This document shows, in pieces, positions 1 through 8,281 of a stretch of 64,000 nt of DNA; the stretch's first letter is position 1, and every line of letters begins with the position of its first letter. Location: the NCBI RefSeq assembly GCF_013409345.1, contig NZ_JACCBB010000001.1, forward strand, positions 2,232,001 through 2,296,000. The letters run 5' to 3'. The notes under the pieces were generated by a model. The model was not told where the DNA came from. It saw nothing but the letters and a program-made list of their open reading frames with translations, and did not search any database. This DNA is from Kineococcus aurantiacus (GTDB lineage Bacteria > Actinomycetota > Actinomycetes > Actinomycetales > Kineococcaceae). The position numbers and the translations under genes are program-made.

Positions 1-1
1 C

Positions 2-127
2 GGCGATGTGGCTGCCCGCTTGCGTCGTCGAGTCGGGGTGGATGGTGGAGACGCGGAGTTGGAAGCAGCGCTCGACAACCTCGATCAGCGCCTACGGCAT
101 GCACTCGAGGAGTACGACGAGCTTTGA
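2..127 (+). CDS. C-terminal end of an unknown protein (cut by window edge)
   Basis: An open frame runs in from the left edge and stops with TGA at 125-127, giving 41 residues. They are charged and leucine-rich with an acidic end (…EEYDEL), consistent with an amphipathic or coiled-coil tail. No domain can be named from this fragment, and whether it is a real gene rests only on its open frame and codon use. Confidence 0.4.
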   Translation, partial: GDVAARLRRRVGVDGGDAELEAALDNLDQRLRHALEEYDEL

Positions 128-173
128 GCGCCGCGCTGACGCCAGCTCGAGCATCATCTGATCATGGCGCCCT

Positions 174-197
174 GCGGGCGACCTCACGGTCACGGCG
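174..197 (+). repeat. short intergenic repeat, copy 1
   Basis: Shares the core GACSTCACGGTCRYGGC with copies near 820-845 and 1317-1341. All three lie outside recognisable domains, between small genes. Function unknown. Confidence 0.35.
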
Positions 198-308
198 CTG
201 GCCAGGACGTCGTCGACCGTCTGCACACGTCGACGAGCGGTCCACCCGGGGATCCACCTGATCACCGATCGAGTGGACCCCGCCTCGCCGCACTGGGACC
301 GTCGCTCC

Positions 309-770
309 ATGACACGGGCCGCGACTGCGACGGAGCAGGGGTGCACCTTCTGCGCCATCGCCGCACACGAGGCCGAGGCCAGCACGGTGCACGAGGACGA
401 GACCGTCGTGGCCTTCATGGACCTCCACCCCGTCACCCCCGGGCACCTCCTGGTCGTCCCGCGCCACCACGCGGTCGGCCTGGAAGACCTGGACGAGACC
501 ACGGGTGGTCACGTCTGGGCAGTGGCTCACGACCTGGCCCGCACCCTGCGCCGTTCGACGTTCCGGCCCGAGGGGATCAACTTCTTCCTGTGCGACGGCG
601 AGGTCGCCTTCCAGACGGTCTTCCACCTCCACCTGCACGTCCTGCCCCGCTACACCGGAGACGGCTGGTCCGTCGAGAACCTCCCCGGGACGCTGGACCG
701 GGACAGGCGACTCCTGGACAGCGACGCCCACGAGATCAAGGCCGCCGCTGCCCGCCTCACGGGCGACTGA
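309..770 (+). CDS. HIT family nucleotide hydrolase/transferase
   Basis: Histidine-triad protein of about 153 residues. The family hydrolyses or transfers nucleoside monophosphates from AMP-X or dinucleoside polyphosphate substrates in the cytoplasm. The signature HLHLHVLPR is at residues 106-114 (H106, H108, H110). Near the N-terminus CTFCAIAA gives a CxxC found in many HIT proteins, followed by the usual DLHPVTPGHLLVVPRHH segment. ATG 309 is chosen because homology-like sequence begins just after it; an in-frame GTG at 273 would add 12 residues. It stands alone, with no operon partner, so the substrate cannot be deduced. Confidence 0.88.
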   Translation: MTRAATATEQGCTFCAIAAHEAEASTVHEDETVVAFMDLHPVTPGHLLVVPRHHAVGLEDLDETTGGHVWAVAHDLARTLRRSTFRPEGINFFLCDGEVAFQTVFHLHLHVLPRYTGDGWSVENLPGTLDRDRRLLDSDAHEIKAAAARLTGD

Positions 771-819
771 CCGTCCGGTGCCTGGGGACTCGTCGACCCG
801 TCCGGAGTCGTGGCGCGTC

Positions 820-845
820 GCGGCGACGTCACGGTCGTGGCCGCC
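820..845 (+). repeat. short intergenic repeat, copy 2
   Basis: Second copy of the GACGTCACGGTC-type element, here 16 bases upstream of the GTG of the frameshifted gene at 861. Confidence 0.35.
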
Positions 846-860
846 ACCTACGGTGGAGTC

Positions 861-1249
861 GTGAGTCGTGAACCGGCGTGCACCAGCGGGTTGACGCTGC
901 ACGTCGACCCGCACGTCCCTGCTGCCGGCACACCGGGCCCGGGCGACACCAGTGACGCCGACGACGAGCAGCTGCGCGTCCTGAGGGACCGCTTGGCCCA
1001 GCCGGTCGTCAGTTCCCTGCTGACACCGATCGAGCTGCAGCAGCTGAGCGTGCACTGGGACCAGGACAGGACCAGCGGGGACACGTGGGTGCGGGTGGTG
1101 GCCTGCGACGAGGTGTTCCAGGACCGGCTCACCTCCCCGACCTGCAGCTGTGCGCGGCTCGGCTGGCGGACCACCTGCAGGACTGGATCGCTGAGAGCCG
1201 CTTCGGGTGGGGTCAGCGACGTACCACCCGCTGCACGCTCCCGGCGTGA
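861..1249 (+). pseudogene. frameshifted small unknown protein
   Basis: From GTG 861 a plausible protein is read (…TPIELQQLSVHWDQD…GDTWVRVVACDEVFQD). Around 1100-1130 the good reading moves one base back and continues as PDLQLCARLADHLQDW then IAESRFGWGQRR to TGA 1247-1249. That tail, with a DLQDxxAESRFGWG pattern, is known from small actinobacterial proteins of unknown function; the joint reading is inference. It is either a real frameshift with a small deletion or a sequence error. The original frame stays open into the downstream TPR gene, which makes a misleading long ORF. Confidence 0.45.
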
Positions 1250-1316
1250 CCGCAGGAACCACGACGGAGCAGGGCTGCGACGGAGCAGGACAGCCCCGCG
1301 GGCGGTCGTGGTCCGC

Positions 1317-1341
1317 CGCGGGCGACGTCACGGTCACGGCC
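1317..1341 (+). repeat. short intergenic repeat, copy 3
   Basis: Third copy of the GACGTCACGGTCACGGC element, just upstream of the TPR-type gene at 1413. Confidence 0.35.
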
Positions 1342-1412
1342 TCCACCGGGCGTCCGCGCAGTTGGCCGAGTCAGGTCCGCTCCAGCACCGGAGCCCCGGC
1401 AGACTGCTCCTC

Positions 1413-2381
1413 GTGGACGAGGACCTCGAGGCACGCCTGCGTGCCGCGCTGGCCGACACGGGCACCGACCCGGGCATCGACACCGACGAGCTCGTCGGGC
1501 TCGGCTGCGACTTGGCCGACGCCGGCCACCAGCGGCAGGCGCTGACCTGCTTCCAGCGCGCGGTGGCGCTGGGCAGTCAGTGGGTGTGGTTCAACGTGGG
1601 CAACACCCTGCGCGAGCTGCAGCGCCCCACCGAAGCCGTCGAGGCCTACCACCAGGCCATCGCCGCCGGCGAAACCGATGCCTGGCTCAACCTCGGGCAC
1701 GTCCTGGAGGGCCTGGGCGACCTGGCCGGGGCGATGGACGCCTACCGCGGCGCGGCAGTCCGAGGTGAACAACCCGAGGGGTACGTGCAGCTGGCCCACC
1801 TGCTGCACGAGCAGGGGGAACCGGAGCAGGCCGGTGCCGCCTTGGCGCGGGCGGTGGAGAGCGGGTACCTGCCAGCCGTCGCGCTGGCTGCGCGCTGGCG
1901 CTGGGAACGCACGCGAGACACCACCGACCCGGTCCTGGAGGAGCAGCTGCGTGCGGGGGCCGGCGTGGACGGATCGGCTCGCGCGGACCTGGCCGCACTG
2001 CTGCTGGCCCGCGGCCGGCGCAGTGAGGCCCTCGAGCAGTTGCAGCTGGGCGCCAAGCTGGGTCAACGCGAGTGCTGGCTGCCGCTGGGCAACCTGCTGG
2101 CCGGCGACGACCTCGCTGGTGCCGACCCGCCCGGTGGACCCGGCGGCCTCGGCGACCACGAGCCGGCCGCGGGCGGGAGCGAGCTGGTGGACGAGGTGGC
2201 CGCCGAAGAGGCCTACCGGGCCGGCATCGCCGCCGGGGACGCCTGGTGCCACCACAACCTGGCCCTGCTGCTGCTGGAACGCGGTGACGTGCGCGGTGCC
2301 GAAGCGCACCTGCTGGCCGGTGCCGCGGCCGGCGACGAGCTCGCCCAGCAGGCCTGGCAGGACCTCCACCGCGAGGACTGA
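1413..2381 (+). CDS. TPR-repeat protein
   Basis: A protein of about 322 residues made of helix-turn-helix repeats of the tetratricopeptide type: repeated A-x-x-C/A-F-x-R-A-V, LGNTL-like, W-x-N-L-G and A-x-x-AYR-x-A blocks recur through the whole chain, with a Gly/Pro-rich linker at about residues 237-265. Such proteins serve as scaffolds for protein partners; no catalytic motif is visible. The frame is open upstream to 810, but sequence before GTG 1413 (MDEDLEARLRAAL) looks non-coding or belongs to the neighbouring frameshifted gene. No partner gene suggests a specific role. Confidence 0.75.
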   Translation: MDEDLEARLRAALADTGTDPGIDTDELVGLGCDLADAGHQRQALTCFQRAVALGSQWVWFNVGNTLRELQRPTEAVEAYHQAIAAGETDAWLNLGHVLEGLGDLAGAMDAYRGAAVRGEQPEGYVQLAHLLHEQGEPEQAGAALARAVESGYLPAVALAARWRWERTRDTTDPVLEEQLRAGAGVDGSARADLAALLLARGRRSEALEQLQLGAKLGQRECWLPLGNLLAGDDLAGADPPGGPGGLGDHEPAAGGSELVDEVAAEEAYRAGIAAGDAWCHHNLALLLLERGDVRGAEAHLLAGAAAGDELAQQAWQDLHRED

Positions 2382-2493
2382 CACCCACCACGGCCACGTT
2401 CCTGCTGAGCGACGACCCTCCGCGGTGTCGCGGCCAGGTCTCACACCCCGGGTGCGTCGGCTGGGTGGGGTGCCGGCTCGACCCGTTCCCCAG

Positions 2494-2691
2494 GTGATCG
2501 ACTGCGCCGGGGTGCCGTCGCGGCTGCGGCCCACCCGGCGGCTGCGCGTCCTGACCACGCTGATCGCGGGCGGGTGCCTGGTGCTGTTCGCGGTGTTCGA
2601 GGCCTGGTGGCCGGCCATCGTCGCCGCACGGGTGTTCGGGAGCCTGGGCGCTCTCCCCGTCGAGGAAACCCGGGAGGACGCCGGCGTGTGA
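2494..2691 (+). CDS. small membrane protein, unknown
   Basis: A 65-residue open frame from GTG 2494. A basic stretch (RLRPTRRLR) precedes one hydrophobic segment at about residues 21-44 (TLIAGGCLVLFAVFEAWW) and an acidic C-terminal tail (EETREDAG). The topology is that of a single-pass inner membrane protein. No clear ribosome binding site is seen, so both start and reality are uncertain. Confidence 0.4.
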   Translation: MIDCAGVPSRLRPTRRLRVLTTLIAGGCLVLFAVFEAWWPAIVAARVFGSLGALPVEETREDAGV

Positions 2692-2774
2692 CAGCAGGCG
2701 TCGTCGCCCGCCGAGGACGAGCATCGACACCCGAGGCAGGTGACCGGACCCGCCGGGTGCGACAGGCTGAGGAG

Positions 2775-3314
2775 GTGACCAGCGGCATCTCCTCCTCCTT
2801 CGACGACGGACTGGGAGTCCTTGCCCACGGCCCCCGGGTCCTCAGCACCGGCCCGGGCATCGGCATCGGCCTGCGCTGCGTCTTCGCCCACCTCGACGGG
2901 CTGCTGCTGTCCGTCCAGGTCAAAGCCGTCGGTCAGACCGCCCGCGACGCCTACGAGTCCGACGTCCACCCCGGCAGCCGCAGCGGCCGACGGCACCGCC
3001 CGCGGCTGCCCCGCAGCGACGTGCGCTTGAGCGTGCCCGCCTCGGCCGCCGGCCTCACCCCCGACGGGGAGCTGTGGCTGCGCCTGCACCACCGCTACGA
3101 CAGCGCAGCCCACACCGCCCGCGGCTACTCCGACGGCACCCCCGGAACCCCCGCCTACGTCCACGACCTGGACCTGTGGTGGCCGAAGCTGCCCGAGGAC
3201 GCGCGCCTGCCGCTGGAGGCCGGCTGGCCCGAGCTCGGCGCACCGGTGACCACCACCGTCCTGGCCCTGGAGAACCTCGACGACCTCGCCGAACAGGTGG
3301 TGGGACTGGGATGA
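2775..3314 (+). CDS. unknown protein, paralogue of the next gene
   Basis: About 179 residues, no named domain. It carries the segment HGPRVLSTGPGIGIGLRC followed by VFAHLDGL, nearly repeated in the downstream gene, and ends in the related pattern VTTTVLALENLDDLA. The start GTG 2775 sits directly after GAGGAG, which is close for a ribosome binding site; an upstream in-frame start is possible. The stop overlaps the next ATG by four bases, so the two products are probably made together and may form a complex. Confidence 0.7.
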   Translation: MTSGISSSFDDGLGVLAHGPRVLSTGPGIGIGLRCVFAHLDGLLLSVQVKAVGQTARDAYESDVHPGSRSGRRHRPRLPRSDVRLSVPASAAGLTPDGELWLRLHHRYDSAAHTARGYSDGTPGTPAYVHDLDLWWPKLPEDARLPLEAGWPELGAPVTTTVLALENLDDLAEQVVGLG

Positions 3315-3907
3315 CGACCGACGACCCGAGCGACGGCTCCAGCCCCTACCCCCAGCCGTGGGAGGTGGGACAGCGGCCGTGGAAGCCGTGGCTCGTCGAG
3401 GACTCCGAGGCGACCTGGCGCAGCCTGGGCGCCGTCGTCCACGGGCCGGTGCTGCTGGCCAAGGTGCCTGGCATCGCCATCGGGCTGCGTTGCCTGTTCG
3501 CCCACCCCGACCGCCTCACCGCCTGGCTGGTGGCCCGCGCCGACGCCGCGTTCATCCCCCAGGTCCTGCCCCCGCGCAGCGACGCCGAAGCCGCCGTGCA
3601 GTCAGCCCTGTGGGAGCACTGGCCCGGGCCGCCCAACGACCCCCTCGTCCACGCCTTCGTCGACCACGTGCCGCAACGGCTCTTCCTGGGTGAGCGCAAC
3701 GACGGCTACCGCGGTCACGACGTGCTGCGCCTGTCCTGCGCCGTGCGCATCTTCGGTCTGCCCACCGACGACGAGCTCGGTCTCGAGGTGTCCTGGGGAC
3801 CGGCCCTGGCCCCGACCACCACGACGCTGGACCTGCCCGACCTGCGCCGGATCGCGGCGTCAGCGGTCTCGTTCGTGGACGACGGCCCGGTGCCGCCGGC
3901 GATCTGA
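3311..3907 (+). CDS. unknown protein, tandem paralogue
   Basis: About 198 residues starting at ATG 3311 inside the ATGA overlap with the gene before it, implying translational coupling. Residues about 43-70 (VHGPVLLAKVPGIAIGLRC, then LFAHPDRL) match the same region of the upstream product, and the C-terminus (LAPTTTTLDLPDLRRIA) matches too. The pair therefore arose by tandem duplication. There are no transmembrane segments or catalytic motifs that I recognise. Confidence 0.78.
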   Translation: MTTDDPSDGSSPYPQPWEVGQRPWKPWLVEDSEATWRSLGAVVHGPVLLAKVPGIAIGLRCLFAHPDRLTAWLVARADAAFIPQVLPPRSDAEAAVQSALWEHWPGPPNDPLVHAFVDHVPQRLFLGERNDGYRGHDVLRLSCAVRIFGLPTDDELGLEVSWGPALAPTTTTLDLPDLRRIAASAVSFVDDGPVPPAI

Positions 3908-3987
3908 CGCCGGCTGCCCCCGGCCCACGGTCGTCTCGCCCTGCGCCCGACGTCGCGGTGACGGCGCGGTCCGGGCGCGCCTCGGCC

Positions 3988-4455
3988 TCAGGACGGGCGG
4001 TCGCCCGCCGCCTCCGCGACGTGAGCGGCCACCACCGCCACCAAGCTCTCGGCGATGAAGACAGTGACTTCACTCGCGCCGGCTCGGAGTTCCCACGCGT
4101 CCCCACCGGTCACCCGGGAGCGCGGGATGAACGCCAGGTCGTAGCTCCACCCTCGAGCACGTTCCCCCTCCAGGACCTCCAGCGCTCCGGCCGCACCCTC
4201 GAAGTCCTCGGCCCACGTGCTCCGGTACCCCTCGGGCAGGCCCACCTCGGCACGGACGACGGCCTCGTCCAGGGCCTGCCCGAAGTCCGCCGACTCGATG
4301 AAGGGCAGGTCGTCGTCCAGGTCCTCCGCCTCGAGGGAGACCCGGATCGCGTCCGGCCACGCCGTGATCGAGACCGACGCGTCCTGAACCGGCGAGGCGT
4401 GGACGGCTCGCACCAGGTGCGCGATCTTCCCGGCGATCGTCGACGTGGACGTCAT
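3988..4455 (-). CDS. unknown acidic protein
   Basis: A 155-residue acidic soluble protein of unknown function (MTSTSTIAGKIAHLVRAV…). ATG 4455 is chosen because GGGGAGGGGAG lies just upstream on the minus strand; a longer frame to 4488 has no such site. The sequence has a segment VSLEAEDLDDDLPFIESADF, but no catalytic motif I can name. Both neighbours are separately promoted. Confidence 0.7.
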   Translation of the reverse strand: MTSTSTIAGKIAHLVRAVHASPVQDASVSITAWPDAIRVSLEAEDLDDDLPFIESADFGQALDEAVVRAEVGLPEGYRSTWAEDFEGAAGALEVLEGERARGWSYDLAFIPRSRVTGGDAWELRAGASEVTVFIAESLVAVVAAHVAEAAGDRPS

Positions 4456-4593
4456 CGGCTCCCCTCCCCCCACGGGCCTCCCGCACACGTCGATGACCGG
4501 GGCGAGCTGCCCGAGGGGATCGCCCGCACGATCACGAGGAGTGAGTTCGAGGTGCCCCCGCCGTTCGGGTACCGGCCGGTGACGCGGGGCACG

Positions 4594-5343
4594 TCAGAGC
4601 CCGTCAGCGCGCTGCAGCACGATCAGCGGGGTCAGGTAGTGCTCGAGCACCCGTCCACCGAGCTCCTCGACCGCCCCTGCCGCCTCCGCCACCTCGGCCG
4701 GGTCCCAGTTGCTGAAGGTGGTGAACAGGTCCCGCACCTGCTCGGTGCTCAGCTCGATCGCCCAGGGGAACTGCTCGACGTGGCTGAGGCTGAAGTGCCC
4801 GCTGCGGGTCAGCTGCTCGACCCAGGCCGTGGTGTCCAGCTCCCCGGGGCCGGGCCGCGGCGGCTCACGACCGGGGGGCTTGATCTGCACGACCCGCTGC
4901 CGGAAAGGCGTCAGGGGCACGGAGGGATCACCGAACACGTTGCGCCACACGGCGAAGGAACCACCTGGGACCAGAGCGCGATGCACTTTCGGCAGCACCA
5001 CGTCCAGGTCGAACCAGTGCACCGAGGTGGCCGCCACCGCCACCTCGAAAGCCGCCGCCGGCAACGGCACGTCTTCGGCGGTGCCGACCCGCACCTCGAC
5101 CTGCGGGAAGCGCCGACGCAGGCGCGCGGCCAGCTCGGCGCCGGGCTCCACGGCCAGCACCCGGGCACCGGCGTCGACCATCGGCCCGGTGGCCTGCCCT
5201 GTCCCCGCGCCCAGCTCGAGCACCCGGACGCCCGGCACCAGCAGACCCAGTTCAGCCAGGCGGGCCCACAGCTGCGCCGGGTACGGCGGTCTGGCGCGTT
5301 CGTAGGTCTCGGCGTGCGCCTCGAAGTGCCTCGGGCCAAGCAT
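4594..5343 (-). CDS. class I SAM-dependent methyltransferase
   Basis: About 249 residues with a Rossmann-type methyltransferase fold: motif I VLELGAGTGQ at residues 41-50 binds S-adenosylmethionine, an acidic residue follows at VLAVEPG, and VAATSVHWFD with a later PGGSFAV match post-motifs of the family. The N-terminal YERARPPYP is typical of the UbiE/small-molecule methyltransferase group, so a small metabolite is the likely acceptor, though which one cannot be told. The start is fixed by the -10 TACGGT at 5350-5355, six bases before ATG 5343, suggesting a leaderless mRNA. The frame itself extends upstream to 5436. Confidence 0.88.
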   Translation of the reverse strand: MLGPRHFEAHAETYERARPPYPAQLWARLAELGLLVPGVRVLELGAGTGQATGPMVDAGARVLAVEPGAELAARLRRRFPQVEVRVGTAEDVPLPAAAFEVAVAATSVHWFDLDVVLPKVHRALVPGGSFAVWRNVFGDPSVPLTPFRQRVVQIKPPGREPPRPGPGELDTTAWVEQLTRSGHFSLSHVEQFPWAIELSTEQVRDLFTTFSNWDPAEVAEAAGAVEELGGRVLEHYLTPLIVLQRADGL

Positions 5344-5349
5344 CTGCAC

Positions 5350-5355
5350 ACCGTA
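5350..5355 (-). promoter_or_regulatory. -10 element for leaderless methyltransferase mRNA
   Basis: TACGGT on the minus strand, 6 bases before ATG 5343. It fits TANNNT, and there is no ribosome binding site between it and the start. Confidence 0.55.
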
Positions 5356-5453
5356 GGCGGCTGGGCGCGCCGGACCCTGGACCGCGCGGTCACGGCGCGG
5401 TGCGCGGGCGCGACGTGTGGCGGGCAGACCCAGCACGATCGAGACTGTCGCGC

Positions 5454-5771
5454 ATGCGCACCTCGGAGCTGAAGGACGCCTGGCGACGCTCGGTGCGCAA
5501 GCGCAGGGACGAAGACGCCCGCGCCCAGCCGCTCGACCTCACGACCGATCCGCACACCCCGACGCGCGGTACCCGGGGGTGGATGGCGGCGGCCATCTCC
5601 TTCGGTCTCGCGACCGTCGCGGTGATGCGCTTGAACCGCGGGGACGACGTCGTGCCCGGGTGGGTCATCGGGTCCTCGGCCGGCGTGACGGTCCTGTGCC
5701 TGGGGGTGTGGGCCCTGCTCTACCGGAGGGTGAAGACGAAGGGCCAGGTCCCGGTCCGGCCCTCCTCCTGA
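5454..5771 (+). CDS. small two-helix membrane protein
   Basis: About 105 residues. A charged N-terminal 40 residues (LKDAWRRSVRKRRDEDARA) is followed by two hydrophobic segments at about 43-58 (WMAAAISFGLATVAVM) and 69-90 (VIGSSAGVTVLCLGVWALL) and a short basic tail. That predicts two membrane passes with both ends in the cytoplasm. No family is recognised. Confidence 0.65.
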   Translation: MRTSELKDAWRRSVRKRRDEDARAQPLDLTTDPHTPTRGTRGWMAAAISFGLATVAVMRLNRGDDVVPGWVIGSSAGVTVLCLGVWALLYRRVKTKGQVPVRPSS

Positions 5772-6045
5772 GTACCCCGTCGGACCGGACGGCTGACCAC
5801 CCTCCCCGTGGCCTGGTGCTCACGGCGTGCGGTTCCCGCGCTGACCGCGCAGTCGCCCCGCTCTGCGGACGGACCGCGACGGGGCCCCGGGGTTTCCCCG
5901 GCCGGAACTGGTGCGCCGTCGGTCCCGGGGTTCTCGTCCGTCCGGGTTCGAGGTCGACGACCGCAGGAGGTGAGCGGCGGGTCAGGTGGGTGCGGCCGCG
6001 TCCACCTGAACGGCCACCTCGTCCCTCAGCCAGGTCGACACCGCC

Positions 6046-6888
6046 TCACCTCCCGGACGGTGCCCCCAGGACCGAGAGCAGTTCCAGCTTCTCCTGGTCC
6101 TCGGTCCCGGGGACCGCGGTGTAGACCAGCAGCAGGTGGTTCTGCTGCGGATCCAGCAACGTCTGGCAGTGCAACTGGATCGGACCCACCGCCGGGTGCA
6201 CGAACCGCTTGACGTCAGTGGGACGGACCCCGACCTCGTGCAGCTCCCACAACCGGCGCAGTTCCTCCGACCTCGCCAGCGCCAACTCAGCCAGCTCCGC
6301 AGCCCGCGACCCCGGCCCCCGCCGGGTCACGACCTCACGCAGGTGCGAGGCGTACAACCGGGACAAGAACGCGTGGTCTTCCGGCGCGTACCACCGCCGG
6401 GTCCCGGGGTCGGTGAACCAGCGGTAGCCCAGGCTGCGGGCCGGCCCGCTCCACCGGGTGGCGTCGCCGGTCAGCGCGATGCCCATCGGTGTCTGGCGCA
6501 AGGTCACCCCCAGCTCGGTGACGATCTCGGCCGGGGTGTCCTCCAACCGGTCCAGGATCCGCAGCAGGCCGGGGCTGACGTGCTCGCTGAGGGCACCACG
6601 CGCCGGCGGCTGGTGCCCAGCCAGCCGGAACAGGTGGTCACGCTCGTCCAGGCCCAGGTGCAACCCCTGGGCGATGGAGGCGACCATCTGCACCGACGGC
6701 TGCGGCCCGCGCCCGCGCTCGAGCCGGGCGTAGTAGTCGGTGGACATGTGGGCCAAGGCGGCGACCTCCTCACGCCGCAACCCGCTGGTGCGGCGCCGCT
6801 GCCCGCGGGGCAGGCCGACGTCCTGCGGTTGCAGGGCCTCACGCCGTAGCCGCAGGAACTGCGCCAGGCCGGTCCTGTCGATGTCCAT
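6046..6888 (-). CDS. XRE/MmyB-type transcriptional regulator
   Basis: 280 residues. Residues about 8-75 form a helix-turn-helix of the XRE type with the MmyB hallmark GLRREEVAALAHMSTDYYARLERGRGPQPS; residues about 105-270 are the MmyB-like ligand-binding domain (PMGIALTGDATRWSGPARSL). Related regulators usually repress or activate an adjacent oxidoreductase gene. Here the divergent neighbour is a DUF3159 membrane protein, and beyond it only an SDR remnant survives (near 7939). ATG 6888 follows GGGGGAGGA. Confidence 0.9.
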   Translation of the reverse strand: MDIDRTGLAQFLRLRREALQPQDVGLPRGQRRRTSGLRREEVAALAHMSTDYYARLERGRGPQPSVQMVASIAQGLHLGLDERDHLFRLAGHQPPARGALSEHVSPGLLRILDRLEDTPAEIVTELGVTLRQTPMGIALTGDATRWSGPARSLGYRWFTDPGTRRWYAPEDHAFLSRLYASHLREVVTRRGPGSRAAELAELALARSEELRRLWELHEVGVRPTDVKRFVHPAVGPIQLHCQTLLDPQQNHLLLVYTAVPGTEDQEKLELLSVLGAPSGR

Positions 6889-7094
6889 CGGTCCTCCCCG
6901 TGCGGTGGTGCACCCTTCCTACCGGCTCGGCCCACCACCAGCCACGACCTGCCGGTCCCCCCTTTCGCCGCCCTGGACGCCGGCGAGCGCACCACCGTCG
7001 AGCCGGCGGCGGCCGCTGGGGCGGATCGGGAGGCCCTGGATGCGACGGGGGTCCCGGCGGAGGCTGCTCTGACCACCGCGACCCAGGAGGAACA

Positions 7095-7826
7095 GTGACC
7101 CAGCGATCCGCCACCGGCGCCGAACCGCTCGCGCGCGCCGACCGCCGAACCACGAGCCCCAGCGCCACCGTCCGTCACCTCCTGGGCCTGGAGGTCACCG
7201 AGCGCTCCCTGGTCCGCACGACGCTGGACCGCGCGCTCGAGCGGGTGGGTGGGCTGTTCGGCCTGGCCTGCGCCGCCGCCCCCACGATCGCCTTCGTGGT
7301 CACCGACGCCGTCGCCGGTCTCACACCGGCCCTGATCGCCCTGCTGGTCACGGCAGTGGTCGCCTGCGCGCTGCGCCTGGCCCGGCGGGAGTCCCCCGGC
7401 TCCGCGGTCGCGGGACTGGTCGTGGCCGCGGTGTGCGCCGGGGTCGCGGCCCTGACCGGGGAGGCCCGAGGTTTCTTCCTGCCCACGATGGGGCTGCCGG
7501 TGCTCTTCATCGCGGCTTACGCCGGGTCGTTGATCGCCCGACGCCCCCTGATGGGCCTGATCGTCAACCCCCTCTCGGGTGGACCGCGCGCATGGCGCAC
7601 CCACCGGCTGCTGCGGCGCCTGTACACCGTCAGCACGCTGGTGGGCCTGGTGCTGGCCGGGCTGACCCTCTCCGCCCGGGTCGTCCTCTACCTCGCCGAT
7701 CAACCCGCGGCCCTGGCGGTGGTGCAGGTGGTGTCCACCACGGCCTTCGCCCTGCACTTCGCCGTCACCCTGGTCCTGGCCCGCCGTGGTGCCGGTGCGC
7801 CGGTCAAGGCCGCGGCTGCCCTGTGA
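7095..7826 (+). CDS. DUF3159 family membrane protein
   Basis: About 243 residues with five to six hydrophobic segments (for example TIAFVVTDAVAGLTPALIAL, LVVAAVCAGVAALTG, LPVLFIAAYAGSLIA, TLVGLVLAGLTLSARVVLYL). The motif GEARGFFLPTMG and the segment RRPLMGLIVN match my recollection of DUF3159, a multi-pass actinobacterial family of unknown function. GTG 7095 has AGGAGG at 7085-7090, four bases upstream. It is transcribed away from the MmyB regulator gene. Confidence 0.82.
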   Translation: MTQRSATGAEPLARADRRTTSPSATVRHLLGLEVTERSLVRTTLDRALERVGGLFGLACAAAPTIAFVVTDAVAGLTPALIALLVTAVVACALRLARRESPGSAVAGLVVAAVCAGVAALTGEARGFFLPTMGLPVLFIAAYAGSLIARRPLMGLIVNPLSGGPRAWRTHRLLRRLYTVSTLVGLVLAGLTLSARVVLYLADQPAALAVVQVVSTTAFALHFAVTLVLARRGAGAPVKAAAAL

Positions 7827-8281
7827 CCGCGCACCGGGCGAGCCCGGTGCTGCCACCTCCACCGCGGTCCACAGCGCGTCGACCCCCCGGCCTGTTCGAC
7901 TCCCGCGGTCCACACCCCTCACCTCTCAGGAGGACGTCGTGCCCGCACCCCCTCGCTGTCCCTGCCCGACCTGTCCGGCCGGCGCGCCCTGATCACCAGG
8001 TGAGTGGTTCCCCGTCCGGGCACCTCGCGGGACGAGGACGTCAGTCGCGGTGCCGCACTGGGTGCTGGGCCGTCCTGCACCGCGCGTCGGAGATCGATCT
8101 CCCCGTCACGGGGCGATCCGCACTGCCTGATCACTGCGATCGTCACCGCTGCCGTGTGCTCTTGAAGCGTCGCCGCTGGTCCGACGGGGTACGCGGTCGT
8201 CCTGCGCTGCGGGCCACGTCCTGCTCCCAGCGCCGGTCGCCCCTCGAGCACCGGTGACCGGCGACCTCCTGAGCCTGCGCC
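7827..8281. other. gene-poor stretch with an SDR 5'-end remnant
   Basis: No intact gene is seen in these 455 bases. The only recognisable content is the SDR-like start at 7939-8000, listed separately. The remainder to 8281 has no ORF with convincing codon use and no clear hairpin. Confidence 0.5.
7939..8000 (+). pseudogene. remnant of a short-chain dehydrogenase 5' end
   Basis: A good ribosome binding site, AGGAGG at 7928-7933, precedes GTG 7939. The direct reading stops after 17 codons, but with one base inserted near 7951 the sequence reads SLSLPDLSGRRALIT, the usual opening of a short-chain dehydrogenase up to its TGxxxGIG cofactor loop. All sequence after that point is missing. MmyB-type regulators commonly sit beside SDR genes, as at 22274-24107 here, so this is probably the lost partner of the regulator at 6046. 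Confidence 0.45.

Noticed and set aside
8001-8281. Candidate genes in the gap before the lipoprotein
   Set aside because: Short frames on both strands have shadow composition and no ribosome binding site.
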